A stretch of 64,000 bases of DNA. It comes from an uncultured Acidobacteriota bacterium. Its GTDB lineage: Bacteria; Acidobacteriota; Terriglobia; Bryobacterales; Bryobacteraceae. The position numbers and the translations under genes are program-made. The notes beneath the pieces are model-generated. The model searched no databases. It was not told where the DNA came from and saw only the letters and a list, made by a program, of their open reading frames with translations. This document shows positions 43,542-52,626 of this stretch, one piece after another (the first letter of the stretch is position 1; each line of letters opens with the position of its first letter). The stretch covers positions 90,902-154,901 of the forward strand of contig CADEFT010000003.1 in assembly GCA_902826685.1 (NCBI GenBank), read 5' to 3'.

Positions 43542-46138
43542 GCCGGATCAGCGTTGGCCTCGCCCGTCTGCGCGGGCTGTTTGGAAAGAAGCGCCGCGAG
43601 CGGGAATTGGATGACGAGCTGCAGTTTCACCTGGAGATGCAGGAAGAGGCGAATCGCCAGGCAGGCATGGATTCGCGGGAGGCGGCGTGGGCGGCGCGGC
43701 GCATGTTCGGGGCCGTGCAGCCGGTGAAGGAGCAGTATCGCGACCAGGGCTCGATCGCGGCATTGGAGATTCTGTGGCGGGACGCGCGGTTTGCGTGGCG
43801 GTCGCTCGCCAAAAGCCCCAGCTATAGCGTGGCGGCGGCTCTGGTGCTGGCGCTCGCCATGGGTGCGAGCACGGCGATGTACAGCGTGGTGGATGCGGTC
43901 CTGCTGCGCCCGCTTCCCTTCCCGGAGCCCGCAAAACTGGTGATGCTGTGGACCCAGGTCCCGAGTCAAAGCGTGCGCGAAGGGCGAACCGCCTATGGCA
44001 GCATCGCCGAGTGGCGGCGGCACAGCCAAAGCTTTGGCGCCATCGCGGCGTTCGACCCGGCATCGGCGACTTTGACGACCGATTCGGGAGCCGGGAAGGT
44101 CAGCACCATGAGAGCGTCGCCCGAGTTCTTGGCGCTGCTGGGCGTGCGCCTGCTGCACGGAAGAGCGTTCACCGCACGCGAAGCCGATGAGCGCGAGCGG
44201 GTGGCCGTGATCGGACATCGTTTCTGGCAAAGCCGGTTCGGTGGATCGCGTGAAGCTTTGGGCGCATTCCTCACCCTCGATGGCGTTCGCTGCCGCGTGA
44301 TCGGCATCCTGCCGGCGGATTTCGTCTTCCGCGATGCCGACATGATCGAGCCGCACACCGCGGGTGCCGATTGGGAAACGCAGCGCGGCGCGACGGGTTC
44401 CGGATCCTGGTTCGCTCTCGGGCGCCTGCGGGAAGGCGTGACGATCGGGCAGGCCGAAGAGGAAATGAACGCGCTGGCCCGCAACCTGGACGGACACCGG
44501 AATCTGGGCATCAGCGTGACGCCGCTCGATCGCCACCTGACGGGCGGAAGGCAGCGTCTGGCGGTATGGATGATGGCGGGCGCGATTGTGTGCGTGCTGC
44601 TGATGGCGGTGTCGAACGTGGCCAGCCTGTCGTTGGCCCGGGCGGCGAGCCGCGAGACCGAGATCGCGGTTCGCGCGGCCCTGGGGGGAAGTCCAGGGCG
44701 AATCCTTCGCCAACTGCTGGTGGAGAGCCTGCTGCTGGCCTTGCTGGCCGGAGCGTTGGGATTGACCGTAACGATGGCGGCGCTGCGCGCGATTCGCGCG
44801 GTGGAGCCGGACGTGCTGTTCCGGTTGAACGAAGTCCGGTTCGATTGGAACGTGCTCGCCGGCGCGCTGGCGCTGTGCGTGGTGACCGGGCTGCTGGTGG
44901 GAATGGCTCCGGCGATCGTGGCGGCCCGGCAGAACGCATCGGCGATTGTGACCCGGTCGGCGCGCGGTGTGGCGGGACGCATGGGTGCGGCCAGGCTGCG
45001 GCGCGCATTGGTGATTAGCGAGTTCGCGTTGGCCCTGATGCTGCTGGCGGGCGCCGGATTGCTGTTGCGTAGTTTGAATTCGCTCGGCCAGGCGCCGCTA
45101 GGCTTCGAGCCGAACGGTGTGCTGTCGGTGGCGGTATCGGCCACCAGCCTGGGTGGACCCGCGCAGCGGGCGGAGTTTTACCGCCGCGTTCTCGACGAGA
45201 TCCGCCCGCTCGCCGGGGTAAGCGGCGTGGGCGTCATCAGCAACTTTTTTGCCGCCGGCAGCGCGGAGCGGGCAGTGGAACTAAACGGGGGCGACACGCA
45301 ACGGCTGCGCCTGCGCAGCGATGAGCTCAGCGATGGCTTCCTGCAGACGATGGGCGTTCCACTGGTGAGTGGACGCTTCTTCTCAAGCGCAGACGGAGCG
45401 GCAGGGGAGGCCAAGGCGCTGGTGAACCAGGCGATGGCGCGGCGCCTGTGGCCCGATCGCGACCCCATCGGCCAGCGCTTTCAAACCGGAGGCTCGACGT
45501 TCACCGTGGTAGGAGTGGTGGGCGATATGAGGCGGCAGGGACTGGAAGCCGATCCCATTCCGCAGATGTTCGAGCCCTTGGCGCAGAATCCTCCACGGCT
45601 GGCGGCGATCCTGATTCGAACGTCGCTAGACGATCCGATGAAATTGGCGGCGGCGGTGGAACAGGCGGTGCATCGCGCGGACCGGCGCGTACCCGTTTAC
45701 GGAGTGAACGCGGTGGAAAGGCAATTGGCGCAGTCGCTGGCACCGCGGCGGTTTCAGACCATGGTGCTGGTGGGCTTCGCGGCCGTCGCGCTGTTGATGG
45801 CGGCCATCGGTATTCACGGGCTGATTCAGTACTCCATCACGGCGCGGGTGCGCGAGATTGGCATTCGCATGGCGATGGGCTCGTCGGAGGGCGGCATCCT
45901 GCGGCTGATTCTGGGCGAGGGCCTGATGCTCAGTTTCGCCGGTCTGGCGCTAGGAGCCGCAGGCGCCCTGTGGCTCAGCCGGATCGGATCGAGCCTGCTG
46001 TTCGGCGTCTCCGCCACCGATCCGGTGGCATTCGCGGGGGCGGCGCTGATTCTGACCGCGGCGTCGCTGGCCGCCTGCTATTTCCCGGCGCGGCGCGCCA
46101 TGAAGCTGGACCCCATGACCTGCCTGCGGCAGGATTGA
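43538..46138 (+). CDS. ADOP-family ABC transporter permease (second copy)
   Basis: An 866-residue paralogue of the protein at 2856-5573. The start ATG 43538 overlaps the padR stop. It has the soluble N-terminal segment (D-D-E-L-Q-F-H-L-E-M), D-A-R-F-A-W-R-S-L, two MacB/FtsX halves, the characteristic R-A-A-S-R-E-T-E-I-A-V-R-A-A-L-G-G near residue 365, and the C-terminal R-V-R-E-I-G-I-R-M-A-M-G near 770. As in the first copy, no ATPase is adjacent. The two pairs differ enough that they are old paralogues, not a recent duplication. Confidence 0.92.
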   Translation: MSRISVGLARLRGLFGKKRRERELDDELQFHLEMQEEANRQAGMDSREAAWAARRMFGAVQPVKEQYRDQGSIAALEILWRDARFAWRSLAKSPSYSVAAALVLALAMGASTAMYSVVDAVLLRPLPFPEPAKLVMLWTQVPSQSVREGRTAYGSIAEWRRHSQSFGAIAAFDPASATLTTDSGAGKVSTMRASPEFLALLGVRLLHGRAFTAREADERERVAVIGHRFWQSRFGGSREALGAFLTLDGVRCRVIGILPADFVFRDADMIEPHTAGADWETQRGATGSGSWFALGRLREGVTIGQAEEEMNALARNLDGHRNLGISVTPLDRHLTGGRQRLAVWMMAGAIVCVLLMAVSNVASLSLARAASRETEIAVRAALGGSPGRILRQLLVESLLLALLAGALGLTVTMAALRAIRAVEPDVLFRLNEVRFDWNVLAGALALCVVTGLLVGMAPAIVAARQNASAIVTRSARGVAGRMGAARLRRALVISEFALALMLLAGAGLLLRSLNSLGQAPLGFEPNGVLSVAVSATSLGGPAQRAEFYRRVLDEIRPLAGVSGVGVISNFFAAGSAERAVELNGGDTQRLRLRSDELSDGFLQTMGVPLVSGRFFSSADGAAGEAKALVNQAMARRLWPDRDPIGQRFQTGGSTFTVVGVVGDMRRQGLEADPIPQMFEPLAQNPPRLAAILIRTSLDDPMKLAAAVEQAVHRADRRVPVYGVNAVERQLAQSLAPRRFQTMVLVGFAAVALLMAAIGIHGLIQYSITARVREIGIRMAMGSSEGGILRLILGEGLMLSFAGLALGAAGALWLSRIGSSLLFGVSATDPVAFAGAALILTAASLAACYFPARRAMKLDPMTCLRQD

Positions 46139-46176
46139 GACGCCCGGCACCCGCCGTTTGATAAAATTCCGGTCAA

Positions 46177-48774
46177 ATGCATCTGTTGTTGCTGTTGCTG
46201 GTTCCGTTGGCCGTGTTTGCGCAACGGCGGGACCGGTTGGAGTTCTTTGAGACCAACGTCCGGCCCGTGCTGGTGAAGAACTGCGCCGGCTGTCATGGCG
46301 CGGCGGGCCAGGGCGGACTGGAGATGACTTCGCGCGACTCGCTGCTCAAAGGCGGCAAATCGGGCCCGGCCATCGATGTGGAACGGCCCGAAGAAAGCCT
46401 GCTGGTCAAGGCGATTACGCACAAGCACGAAAGACTGAAGATGCCGCCCGGCGGCAAGCTGGCGGAGGAGGAGATCAAGAACGTCGTCGCCTGGATCGGG
46501 CGCGGCGCCGTGTGGCCGCCATCGGCGGCGGCGAAGAAAACGGGCGAATACAAGATCACCCCGGAGCAGCGCAACTGGTGGGCCTTCCAGCCGGTGAAGA
46601 AACCGGCGCCGCCCGCGGTCAAAGCCGCCTCCTGGGCGAAGACGCCGGTAGACCGGCTTTTGCTGGCGGCGATGGAAGCCAAAGGTCTGCGTCCGGTGGC
46701 GGCCGCTTCGAAGCGGGAATGGCTCCGCCGCGCCACCATCGATCTGACGGGCCTTCCCCCCACGGCGAGCGAAATGGAAGCGTTCGAGAAAGATGCGTCC
46801 AGCGAGGCGCGCGGGCGCGTGGTGGACCGGCTGCTCGCTTCCAGGCATTTCGGCGAGCGCTGGGGCCGTTTCTGGCTCGATGTGGCGCGCTATTCCGACG
46901 ATCTGTTGAACTCGACGCAGGATCAGCCGTATGAGAACGCGTTCCGCTATCGCGACTGGGTCATTCAGGCGCTCAACGACGATATGCCTTACGACACGTT
47001 CGTCAAGGCGCAACTGGCGGGCGATCTGGCTCCTGCCGGGCAGAAGAAAAAACTCATCGGTGGATTGGGATTCTTCGGCTTGAGCCCGCAGTTTCAAGAC
47101 GACCGCGTGGAGGTGACGGGCAAGGCGTTCCTGGGGCTGACGGTGGCATGCGCGCAGTGCCACGATCACAAGTTCGATCCGATTCCGACCAAGGATTACT
47201 ACTCGATGCTGGGCGTGTTCACCAGCACCGAGAATACGGAGTATCCGCTGGCGCCCGAACCCGAAGTGAAGCTTTACCGGGACCGCAAGAAAGCGATCGA
47301 CCAGCAGCAGGAAAAGCTCGATAAATTTCTCGAAGATCAGGCCAAGCAACTGGCCGAGATTCTGGCCAATCGCACGGCGGACTATCTGCGCGCGGCACGC
47401 AGGGTGCTGGGGCCGGAGAAGGCGGACGCCAAGCAGACCGCGGCGGCAATGAAGCTGGACGGGGAGACGCTGGAGCGCTGGACGAAGTACCTGGCCGGTG
47501 AGAAAGAGCATCCGTTCCTCGCCCGTTGGGAAAGCGAAGAACGCTTCCCGGCGGCCGCCTTTCAGGATCAGGTGCTGCAGGTTCTCAAAGATCAGCGCGA
47601 GATCGAGGAGAAGAATTTCATTCGCCTGGGCGGATCGAACGAGCGCGGCAACCTGGCCGGCGCCGATCTGCTCTCGCTTCCGCGCGACCGCTGGGTGCTG
47701 TATCGCGACGTGTTCACGCGCACGCTGTTCTACAAGACGCCGCAAATCGACCGCTTCCTCGAAGGGCAGTGGAACCAGCATCTGGCGAATCTGCGCAGCG
47801 AGTTGGACGCGCGCAAGAAGGTGTTGCCGGAGCAATATCCGTTTCTGCACGTGATTCACGACAAGGCCAAGCCGCGTAATGAACGGGTGCGGATCCGGGG
47901 CAGCGCCGACAACCTGGGCGATGAGGTGCCGCGGCATTTTCTGACGATCCTGAGCGCGGGCGATCCGGAAGCTTTCCGCCAGGGGAGCGGCCGGCAGGAA
48001 CTGGCCGAGGCGATCGCGAACCCAGGCAATCCGCTGACCTCCCGCGTGATCGTGAACCGCATGTGGCATCATCTGTTCGGCACGGGCCTGGTGCGCACGT
48101 TGAGCAATTTCGGCGTGTTGGGCGAGAAGCCGAGCCATCCGGAGCTGCTCGATTACCTGGCGGCGCGGCTGGTGGAAGAGAAGTGGTCTTTGAAGGCCTT
48201 GCTGCGCGAGCTGACGCTCACCAACGCTTACGCGCTCAGCCATCGCAACGACGAAAAGAGCTTCGAGGTGGATCCGGAGAACCGGCTGCTGTGGCGCGCG
48301 ACGCGGCGGAAGATGGATATCGAATCCCTGCGCGATGCCCTGCTGGCGAGCACCGGGGAACTCGATGCGGCCATGGGCGGCAAGCCGCTGCAGGTGGCCG
48401 ATGAAAAGAACCTGCGCCGCACCGTCTATTCCTTCGTCAGCCGCCGCAAGCTGGACGGCACGCTGGCGCTGTTCGATTTTCCGAATCCGAATTCGATGGC
48501 GGAGCAGCGCATTCCCACATCGACTCCGCTGCAGCAGCTTTTCTTTTTGAATAGCGGTTTCGTCGATGCCCGGGCGCGGGCGTTCGCGGCGAAGATGGAG
48601 CGCGAGGCGGCCGAAGACGGCGCGCGCATCCGCCACGCCTACCGGCAGCTTTATTTGCGCGATCCCGACAAGGCCGAGTTGGAAGCCGGGCTCGCGTTTT
48701 TGAAATCCGATACCAAGGCCTGGCCCAAGTACGCGCAGGCGCTGTTGAGCTCCAATGAATTCTTCTTTTACTAA
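46177..48774 (+). CDS. Planctomycete-type cytochrome c protein (PSCyt1-DUF1549-DUF1553), second copy
   Basis: An 865-residue protein with a leucine-rich signal (L-L-L-L-L-L-V-P-L-A-V-F-A). PSCyt1 heme C-A-G-C-H-G is near residue 36; DUF1549 (I-D-L-T-G-L-P-P-T) near 190; a second CxxCH-type motif C-A-Q-C-H-D-H-K near 328; DUF1553 C-terminal domain with P-L-T-S-R-V-I-V-N-R near 620 and the N-E-F-F-F-Y end. A glutamine/lysine-rich helical insert (D-Q-Q-Q-E-K-L-D-K) near 370 separates domains. It precedes the DUF1501 gene at 48779. The two copies in the window are diverged, so they likely act on different substrates. Confidence 0.93.
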   Translation: MHLLLLLLVPLAVFAQRRDRLEFFETNVRPVLVKNCAGCHGAAGQGGLEMTSRDSLLKGGKSGPAIDVERPEESLLVKAITHKHERLKMPPGGKLAEEEIKNVVAWIGRGAVWPPSAAAKKTGEYKITPEQRNWWAFQPVKKPAPPAVKAASWAKTPVDRLLLAAMEAKGLRPVAAASKREWLRRATIDLTGLPPTASEMEAFEKDASSEARGRVVDRLLASRHFGERWGRFWLDVARYSDDLLNSTQDQPYENAFRYRDWVIQALNDDMPYDTFVKAQLAGDLAPAGQKKKLIGGLGFFGLSPQFQDDRVEVTGKAFLGLTVACAQCHDHKFDPIPTKDYYSMLGVFTSTENTEYPLAPEPEVKLYRDRKKAIDQQQEKLDKFLEDQAKQLAEILANRTADYLRAARRVLGPEKADAKQTAAAMKLDGETLERWTKYLAGEKEHPFLARWESEERFPAAAFQDQVLQVLKDQREIEEKNFIRLGGSNERGNLAGADLLSLPRDRWVLYRDVFTRTLFYKTPQIDRFLEGQWNQHLANLRSELDARKKVLPEQYPFLHVIHDKAKPRNERVRIRGSADNLGDEVPRHFLTILSAGDPEAFRQGSGRQELAEAIANPGNPLTSRVIVNRMWHHLFGTGLVRTLSNFGVLGEKPSHPELLDYLAARLVEEKWSLKALLRELTLTNAYALSHRNDEKSFEVDPENRLLWRATRRKMDIESLRDALLASTGELDAAMGGKPLQVADEKNLRRTVYSFVSRRKLDGTLALFDFPNPNSMAEQRIPTSTPLQQLFFLNSGFVDARARAFAAKMEREAAEDGARIRHAYRQLYLRDPDKAELEAGLAFLKSDTKAWPKYAQALLSSNEFFFY

Positions 48775-48778
48775 CTCC

Positions 48779-50152
48779 ATGGACAGACCTTCGCGCCGCG
48801 AAGTGCTGAGCCGCATTGGCGGCGGATTCGGCATGCTGGGTCTCGGCTCGGCGATGGGTGCCGCGGCCACCGATCAGCCGGGCGGTCCTCATTTCGCGCC
48901 CAAGGCCAAGCACGTCATTTACCTGTTTTTGAACGGCGGCCCGTCGCAGGTGGATACCTGGGATCCGAAGCCGATGCTGACCAAGTATCACGGCAAGCCG
49001 GCGCCCAGCTCCAATCTGAAGACGGAGCGCAAGACGGGCGCCATGCTCGGCAGTCCGTTCCAGTTTCACCGGTGCGGCCAGAGCGGTATCGAAGTGAGCG
49101 AGATCTTCTCGCACCTGGGCAGGCACATCGACGATATATGCGTCATCCGGTCCATGCACACGGAGCTGCCCAATCATGAACCGTCGCTGTTCATGCTGAA
49201 TTGCGGCCATATCCTGCCGGGCCATCCGTCGATGGGTTCGTGGCTCAACTATGGGCTCGGTTCGGAAAACCGGAACCTGCCGGGTTATGTGGTTCTCTGC
49301 CCCGGCCTGCCCGTCATCGGACCGCAGTTATGGACTTCGGCCTACCTGCCCGGCAAGTTTCAGGGCACGCTGGTTCCCAACAACGAGACCGAGCCCGAGA
49401 AACTCATCCAGTATTTGCGCAATACGAAGATGGGGACCGAAGAACAGCGCCGCCAGCTCGATCTGATGACCAAGCTCAATCGCATGCACATGGCCAAGGA
49501 AGGCCGCGACGCGCAGTTGGAATCGCGGATCGAATCGATGGAAGCGGCATACCGGATGCAGGGCGAGGCGCTCGACGCCTTCGATGTGCGCAAGGAGCCG
49601 GAGAAGGTGCGGGAGCGCTACGGCGAAGGGGACTTCGCGCGCGGCTGCCTGATCGCGCGGCGGCTGGTGGAACGCGGCGTACGCATGGTGCAGGTGTATT
49701 TCGGCAACGGCCAGCCCTGGGATAACCACGACGATATTCTGATCCACAAGAAGCTGGCGGGCCAATCGGACCGGCCGATGGCCGCGCTGCTCGAAGACTT
49801 GAAGCAATCGGGTATGCTGCAGGAGACTGTCGTCATGATCGGCGGCGAATTCGGACGGACGCCTTCGGTGGAAGTCAGCGGCCTGGTACGCGTGCAGAAC
49901 GGGCGCGACCATAACAACCACGGCTACTCGATGCTACTGGCGGGCGGCGGCTTCAAGGGCGGCATCACCTACGGCAATACCGACGAATTCGGTTTCAAGG
50001 CCGTGGAAAAGCCGGTGCATCCGCACGACGTTCACGCCACCATTCTGAATCAGCTGGGACTCGATCATACACGCTTGACCTATCGCTATAGCGGACGCGA
50101 TTTCCGGCTCACCGACGTGGCCGGCACCGTGATCCGCGAGCTGCTCGCCTGA
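48779..50152 (+). CDS. DUF1501 protein, second copy (Tat-exported)
   Basis: A 457-residue paralogue of the protein at 27307-28716. ATG 48779 gives a twin-arginine signal (P-S-R-R-E-V-L-S-R) followed by a Gly-rich hydrophobic stretch. Conserved blocks: Y-L-F-L-N-G-G-P-S-Q-V-D-T-W-D-P near residue 42, G-S-W-L-N-Y-G-L-G near 150, G-G-E-F-G-R-T-P near 357, H-P-H-D-V-H-A-T near 415. ATG 48755 would add eight residues and overlap the previous gene. It is 4 bp after the DUF1549 stop and is followed 3 bp later by the adenylate-kinase-like gene. Confidence 0.93.
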   Translation: MDRPSRREVLSRIGGGFGMLGLGSAMGAAATDQPGGPHFAPKAKHVIYLFLNGGPSQVDTWDPKPMLTKYHGKPAPSSNLKTERKTGAMLGSPFQFHRCGQSGIEVSEIFSHLGRHIDDICVIRSMHTELPNHEPSLFMLNCGHILPGHPSMGSWLNYGLGSENRNLPGYVVLCPGLPVIGPQLWTSAYLPGKFQGTLVPNNETEPEKLIQYLRNTKMGTEEQRRQLDLMTKLNRMHMAKEGRDAQLESRIESMEAAYRMQGEALDAFDVRKEPEKVRERYGEGDFARGCLIARRLVERGVRMVQVYFGNGQPWDNHDDILIHKKLAGQSDRPMAALLEDLKQSGMLQETVVMIGGEFGRTPSVEVSGLVRVQNGRDHNNHGYSMLLAGGGFKGGITYGNTDEFGFKAVEKPVHPHDVHATILNQLGLDHTRLTYRYSGRDFRLTDVAGTVIRELLA

Positions 50153-50155
50153 ACT

Positions 50156-50752
50156 ATGAATCATTACATTGTGTTTGGTCCGCAGGGCTCTGGCAAAGGT
50201 ACTCAGAGCAAGCTGCTATGTGCGGACTACGATTTCGTGCATATCTCGGTGGGCGATATTTTCCGCTGGAACGTGTCGCACCACACCAAGCTGGCGGCGC
50301 GCATCCGTCGCATCACGGACTCAGGGCTTTTGGTGCCCGATGAGATCGTCGAGGAAGTGGTGCGCAAGCGGCTGCAAGAGCACGACTGGAACTATGGCTT
50401 CGTGCTCGACGGATTTCCGCGAACCATGCCGCAGGCGCAATACCTATTCGAAAACTGGAACATGGATAAGGTCATCTACCTGGACGTTTCCGATGAGGTA
50501 GTGTTTGAGCGCGTGATGATGCGCGCGAGGCTGGGCGAAGGGTCGGGGTTCACGAAAAGGGCCGACGACAACCCCGACGCCCTGAAGGTACGGCTGAAGG
50601 AATATCACGAAAAGACCAAGCCGCTACTCGAACTCTACCGCCGCCGGGGCGTGTTGTTGAGCATCGATGCGAACCGGCCCGTCGAGGATATTTACACCGA
50701 GATTCGAGAGCGCCTGGGGTTGCCCGAACCCTATCGCAACCGGGAAGCCTGA
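50156..50752 (+). CDS. Adenylate-kinase-like nucleoside monophosphate kinase
   Basis: A 198-residue short-type kinase. The P-loop is G-P-Q-G-S-G-K-G-T-Q near residues 8-17; the NMP-binding site has V-G-D-I-F-R near 38, G-F-V-L-D-G-F-P-R near 79 and Q-A-Q near 91. The LID domain is short (R-A-R-L-G-E-G-S-G-F-T-K-R-A-D-D-N), without the zinc-type insertion. It transfers phosphate between ATP and a nucleoside monophosphate. Its place after a DUF1501 gene, away from ribosomal protein genes, suggests a paralogue rather than the housekeeping adk, but that is not certain. Confidence 0.85.
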   Translation: MNHYIVFGPQGSGKGTQSKLLCADYDFVHISVGDIFRWNVSHHTKLAARIRRITDSGLLVPDEIVEEVVRKRLQEHDWNYGFVLDGFPRTMPQAQYLFENWNMDKVIYLDVSDEVVFERVMMRARLGEGSGFTKRADDNPDALKVRLKEYHEKTKPLLELYRRRGVLLSIDANRPVEDIYTEIRERLGLPEPYRNREA

Positions 50753-51229
50753 CTACTGCGCGTCCTTAATCTGCTGCGCGAGATAGTTTTCGTATCCAAG
50801 TTCGCGGATGAGGTGAAGCTGCGCTTCGAGGAAATCGACGTGGTGTTCCTCGTCGACCAGGATCTTTTCAAACAGCTCGCGGGAGCCGTTGTCGCCCGCT
50901 TCCACCGCCGCGACGATCGCCTTGTTCAGCCGTGGCAGGGCTTCCTCTTCCAGCGCCAGATCGTTCTCAAGCTGCTGCTTGAGGGTCTGGCCAATGCGGA
51001 GTGGAAAAAGCTCACTCATGTTGGGCGCGCCGTCGAGAAAGAGAATACGCTCGATGAGCGCTTCGGCATGGCGCATTTCCTCGATCGACTCCTTCTGAGT
51101 GATCTTGGCAAGCCGCTGATAGCCCCAGTTTTCCATCATTTCCGCATGAAGGAAGTACTGATTGATGGCGGTTAGCTCGGCCTTCAGTACCTGCTGCAGA
51201 AATTCGATGACTTTCTTATTGCCTTTCAT
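50753..51229 (-). CDS. bfr: Bacterioferritin
   Basis: A 158-residue four-helix iron-storage protein. The di-iron ferroxidase ligands are visible: E in L-K-A-E-L-T-A near residue 18, the E-E-M-R-H-A-E cluster near 50 (with the heme-ligand Met), E in L-A-L-E-E-E-A near 94, and D-E-E-H-H near 127. The Y-F-L-H-A-E-M segment near 25 is typical. It assembles as 24-mers. It is convergent with the kinase gene, with the stop codons side by side, and is 25 bp from the next upstream minus-strand gene. Confidence 0.95.
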   Translation of the reverse strand: MKGNKKVIEFLQQVLKAELTAINQYFLHAEMMENWGYQRLAKITQKESIEEMRHAEALIERILFLDGAPNMSELFPLRIGQTLKQQLENDLALEEEALPRLNKAIVAAVEAGDNGSRELFEKILVDEEHHVDFLEAQLHLIRELGYENYLAQQIKDAQ

Positions 51230-51254
51230 TGTTTTCCGATTGTAGCGCGACGGC

Positions 51255-52619
51255 TTATTTGAGTTTCGCGGGTTTCAGCGTCCAGGCCTGCAGGCGGCCC
51301 AGTTCGAGAAGCTCCGGCGCCTCGAACGTTTCCGGATGAATGGCCCAGTCGAAGCTGCGGCGGGCGTCGGTGGCGATGTGACGCTCAAAGGCCAGCGTGC
51401 CTTTCTTCACCTCCACCTGGATCGATGCGCCGTCGTCATGAGCCAGGGTGGCGGTGAAATCGGCCAGCGAAAGAAACTCCGATCCGAACCAGACGTGCGA
51501 AGGCAGGCGATGAAAGCGTTCGATATAGCCGATGGCGTCGCGGCGTCCGCGTTCGAACAGACCGCGCACGATCTGAGCCGCGCTGTAGGTCGATTCCTTG
51601 CGCTGGGTGGGGCCGTCGGCGTACTGGGGCGGCAGGCCGAGCGTGGCGATCAACAGATCGGCGGCCGAGTGAGGCCCCATCGCGTCGATGGACTGCCGCA
51701 ATTGCCGTTGAGCGGCCTCGCGATCCACCGGCACGATGGCGGGCTCGAAGATCTGGGTGAGCTGGCGGGCGGTAATGATACGGACGCCCGGGGTGCGCTT
51801 GATGTGTTCGACAAAGCGGAGCAGGATCCGGTACGTCTTCTCGGACGATTCCCGAGTGCGCAGCCTGGGCGGCTTGTAGTCGGCGGGCGCGGTGTAGCGT
51901 CCGCGCGGAAAATTGACGCCATCCCAAAACTCGGTAGCCACGAATTCGGTGGGGTGGTAGTAGGTGTGGATGACGCCGCCGCCGCGTTTGTTCAGTCCGG
52001 CGACGGCGGCATCGAACTTGGCCGTCGCTTCGCCGAGCTTGGCTTCGTCGTTGATATCGGCGCGCATGTTGAACATCCCCAGGCGAAAGACGTGAAGAAT
52101 TCCGCCATACCAGAAGGGCTGATTTTCAAAGCCCACCTGGGAGGCTTCGTCCATGTAGGCGGGGATGCCGAGGCGGCGCAGCCCGATGGTGGATTGCGGT
52201 CCCCAGGAAGAGCCGGGCTGGCCATAACAGCTTGGCGTGACGCCGAAGATGCGCTCAATGTCGCGAACGCCCTGCCCTTCCCGGCGCTCGAATTCTTGCG
52301 CGCCTTCGATCATGCCGAGGTGTTTCATGTACATCGCGGGCGGCGGTGGGATGGAGTGATTCTCGGCGTGGTAGCCGATGTCGTGCTGCGACAGGGCGCG
52401 AATGACGTCGGTGCGTCCGCGCTTTTCGAGCACGCGCGCCTTCTCGCCGACGATCTTGAAGGTAGCGCGCACGCCCATTTTTTCGAGGTCCTGAGCGATG
52501 CGCAGCGCGGCGTCATCGGAGGTGGGCTCGACGTAATCTTCGGTATCGAACCAAAGCAGATAGTAGATGTCGGCGGCGGGCATGGCAGCGGCGAGCAGCA
52601 GAAGGCAGAGCAAACGCAT
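51255..52619 (-). CDS. NodB-type polysaccharide deacetylase-like protein, exported
   Basis: A 454-residue protein with a leucine-rich signal (L-L-C-L-L-L-L-A-A-A-M-P-A-A). The body starts L-L-W-F-D-T-E-D-Y near residue 22, the NodB first motif, then A-T-F-K-I-V-G near 52, H-D-I-G-Y-H-A-E-N-H-S near 80 with the two metal histidines, and H-T-Y-Y-H-P-T-E near 222. The C-terminal ~130 residues are beyond the usual catalytic domain. It may act on a cell-wall or extracellular polysaccharide. It is directly downstream of nagA (7 bp), which supports an amino-sugar context. Confidence 0.82.
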   Translation of the reverse strand: MRLLCLLLLAAAMPAADIYYLLWFDTEDYVEPTSDDAALRIAQDLEKMGVRATFKIVGEKARVLEKRGRTDVIRALSQHDIGYHAENHSIPPPPAMYMKHLGMIEGAQEFERREGQGVRDIERIFGVTPSCYGQPGSSWGPQSTIGLRRLGIPAYMDEASQVGFENQPFWYGGILHVFRLGMFNMRADINDEAKLGEATAKFDAAVAGLNKRGGGVIHTYYHPTEFVATEFWDGVNFPRGRYTAPADYKPPRLRTRESSEKTYRILLRFVEHIKRTPGVRIITARQLTQIFEPAIVPVDREAAQRQLRQSIDAMGPHSAADLLIATLGLPPQYADGPTQRKESTYSAAQIVRGLFERGRRDAIGYIERFHRLPSHVWFGSEFLSLADFTATLAHDDGASIQVEVKKGTLAFERHIATDARRSFDWAIHPETFEAPELLELGRLQAWTLKPAKLK

Positions 52620-52626
52620 TGCTCGA

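Noticed and set aside
46078..48870. Minus-strand frame of 930 codons
   Set aside because: Antisense to the DUF1549/DUF1553 gene, arising from GC-rich codon use; no domain motif.
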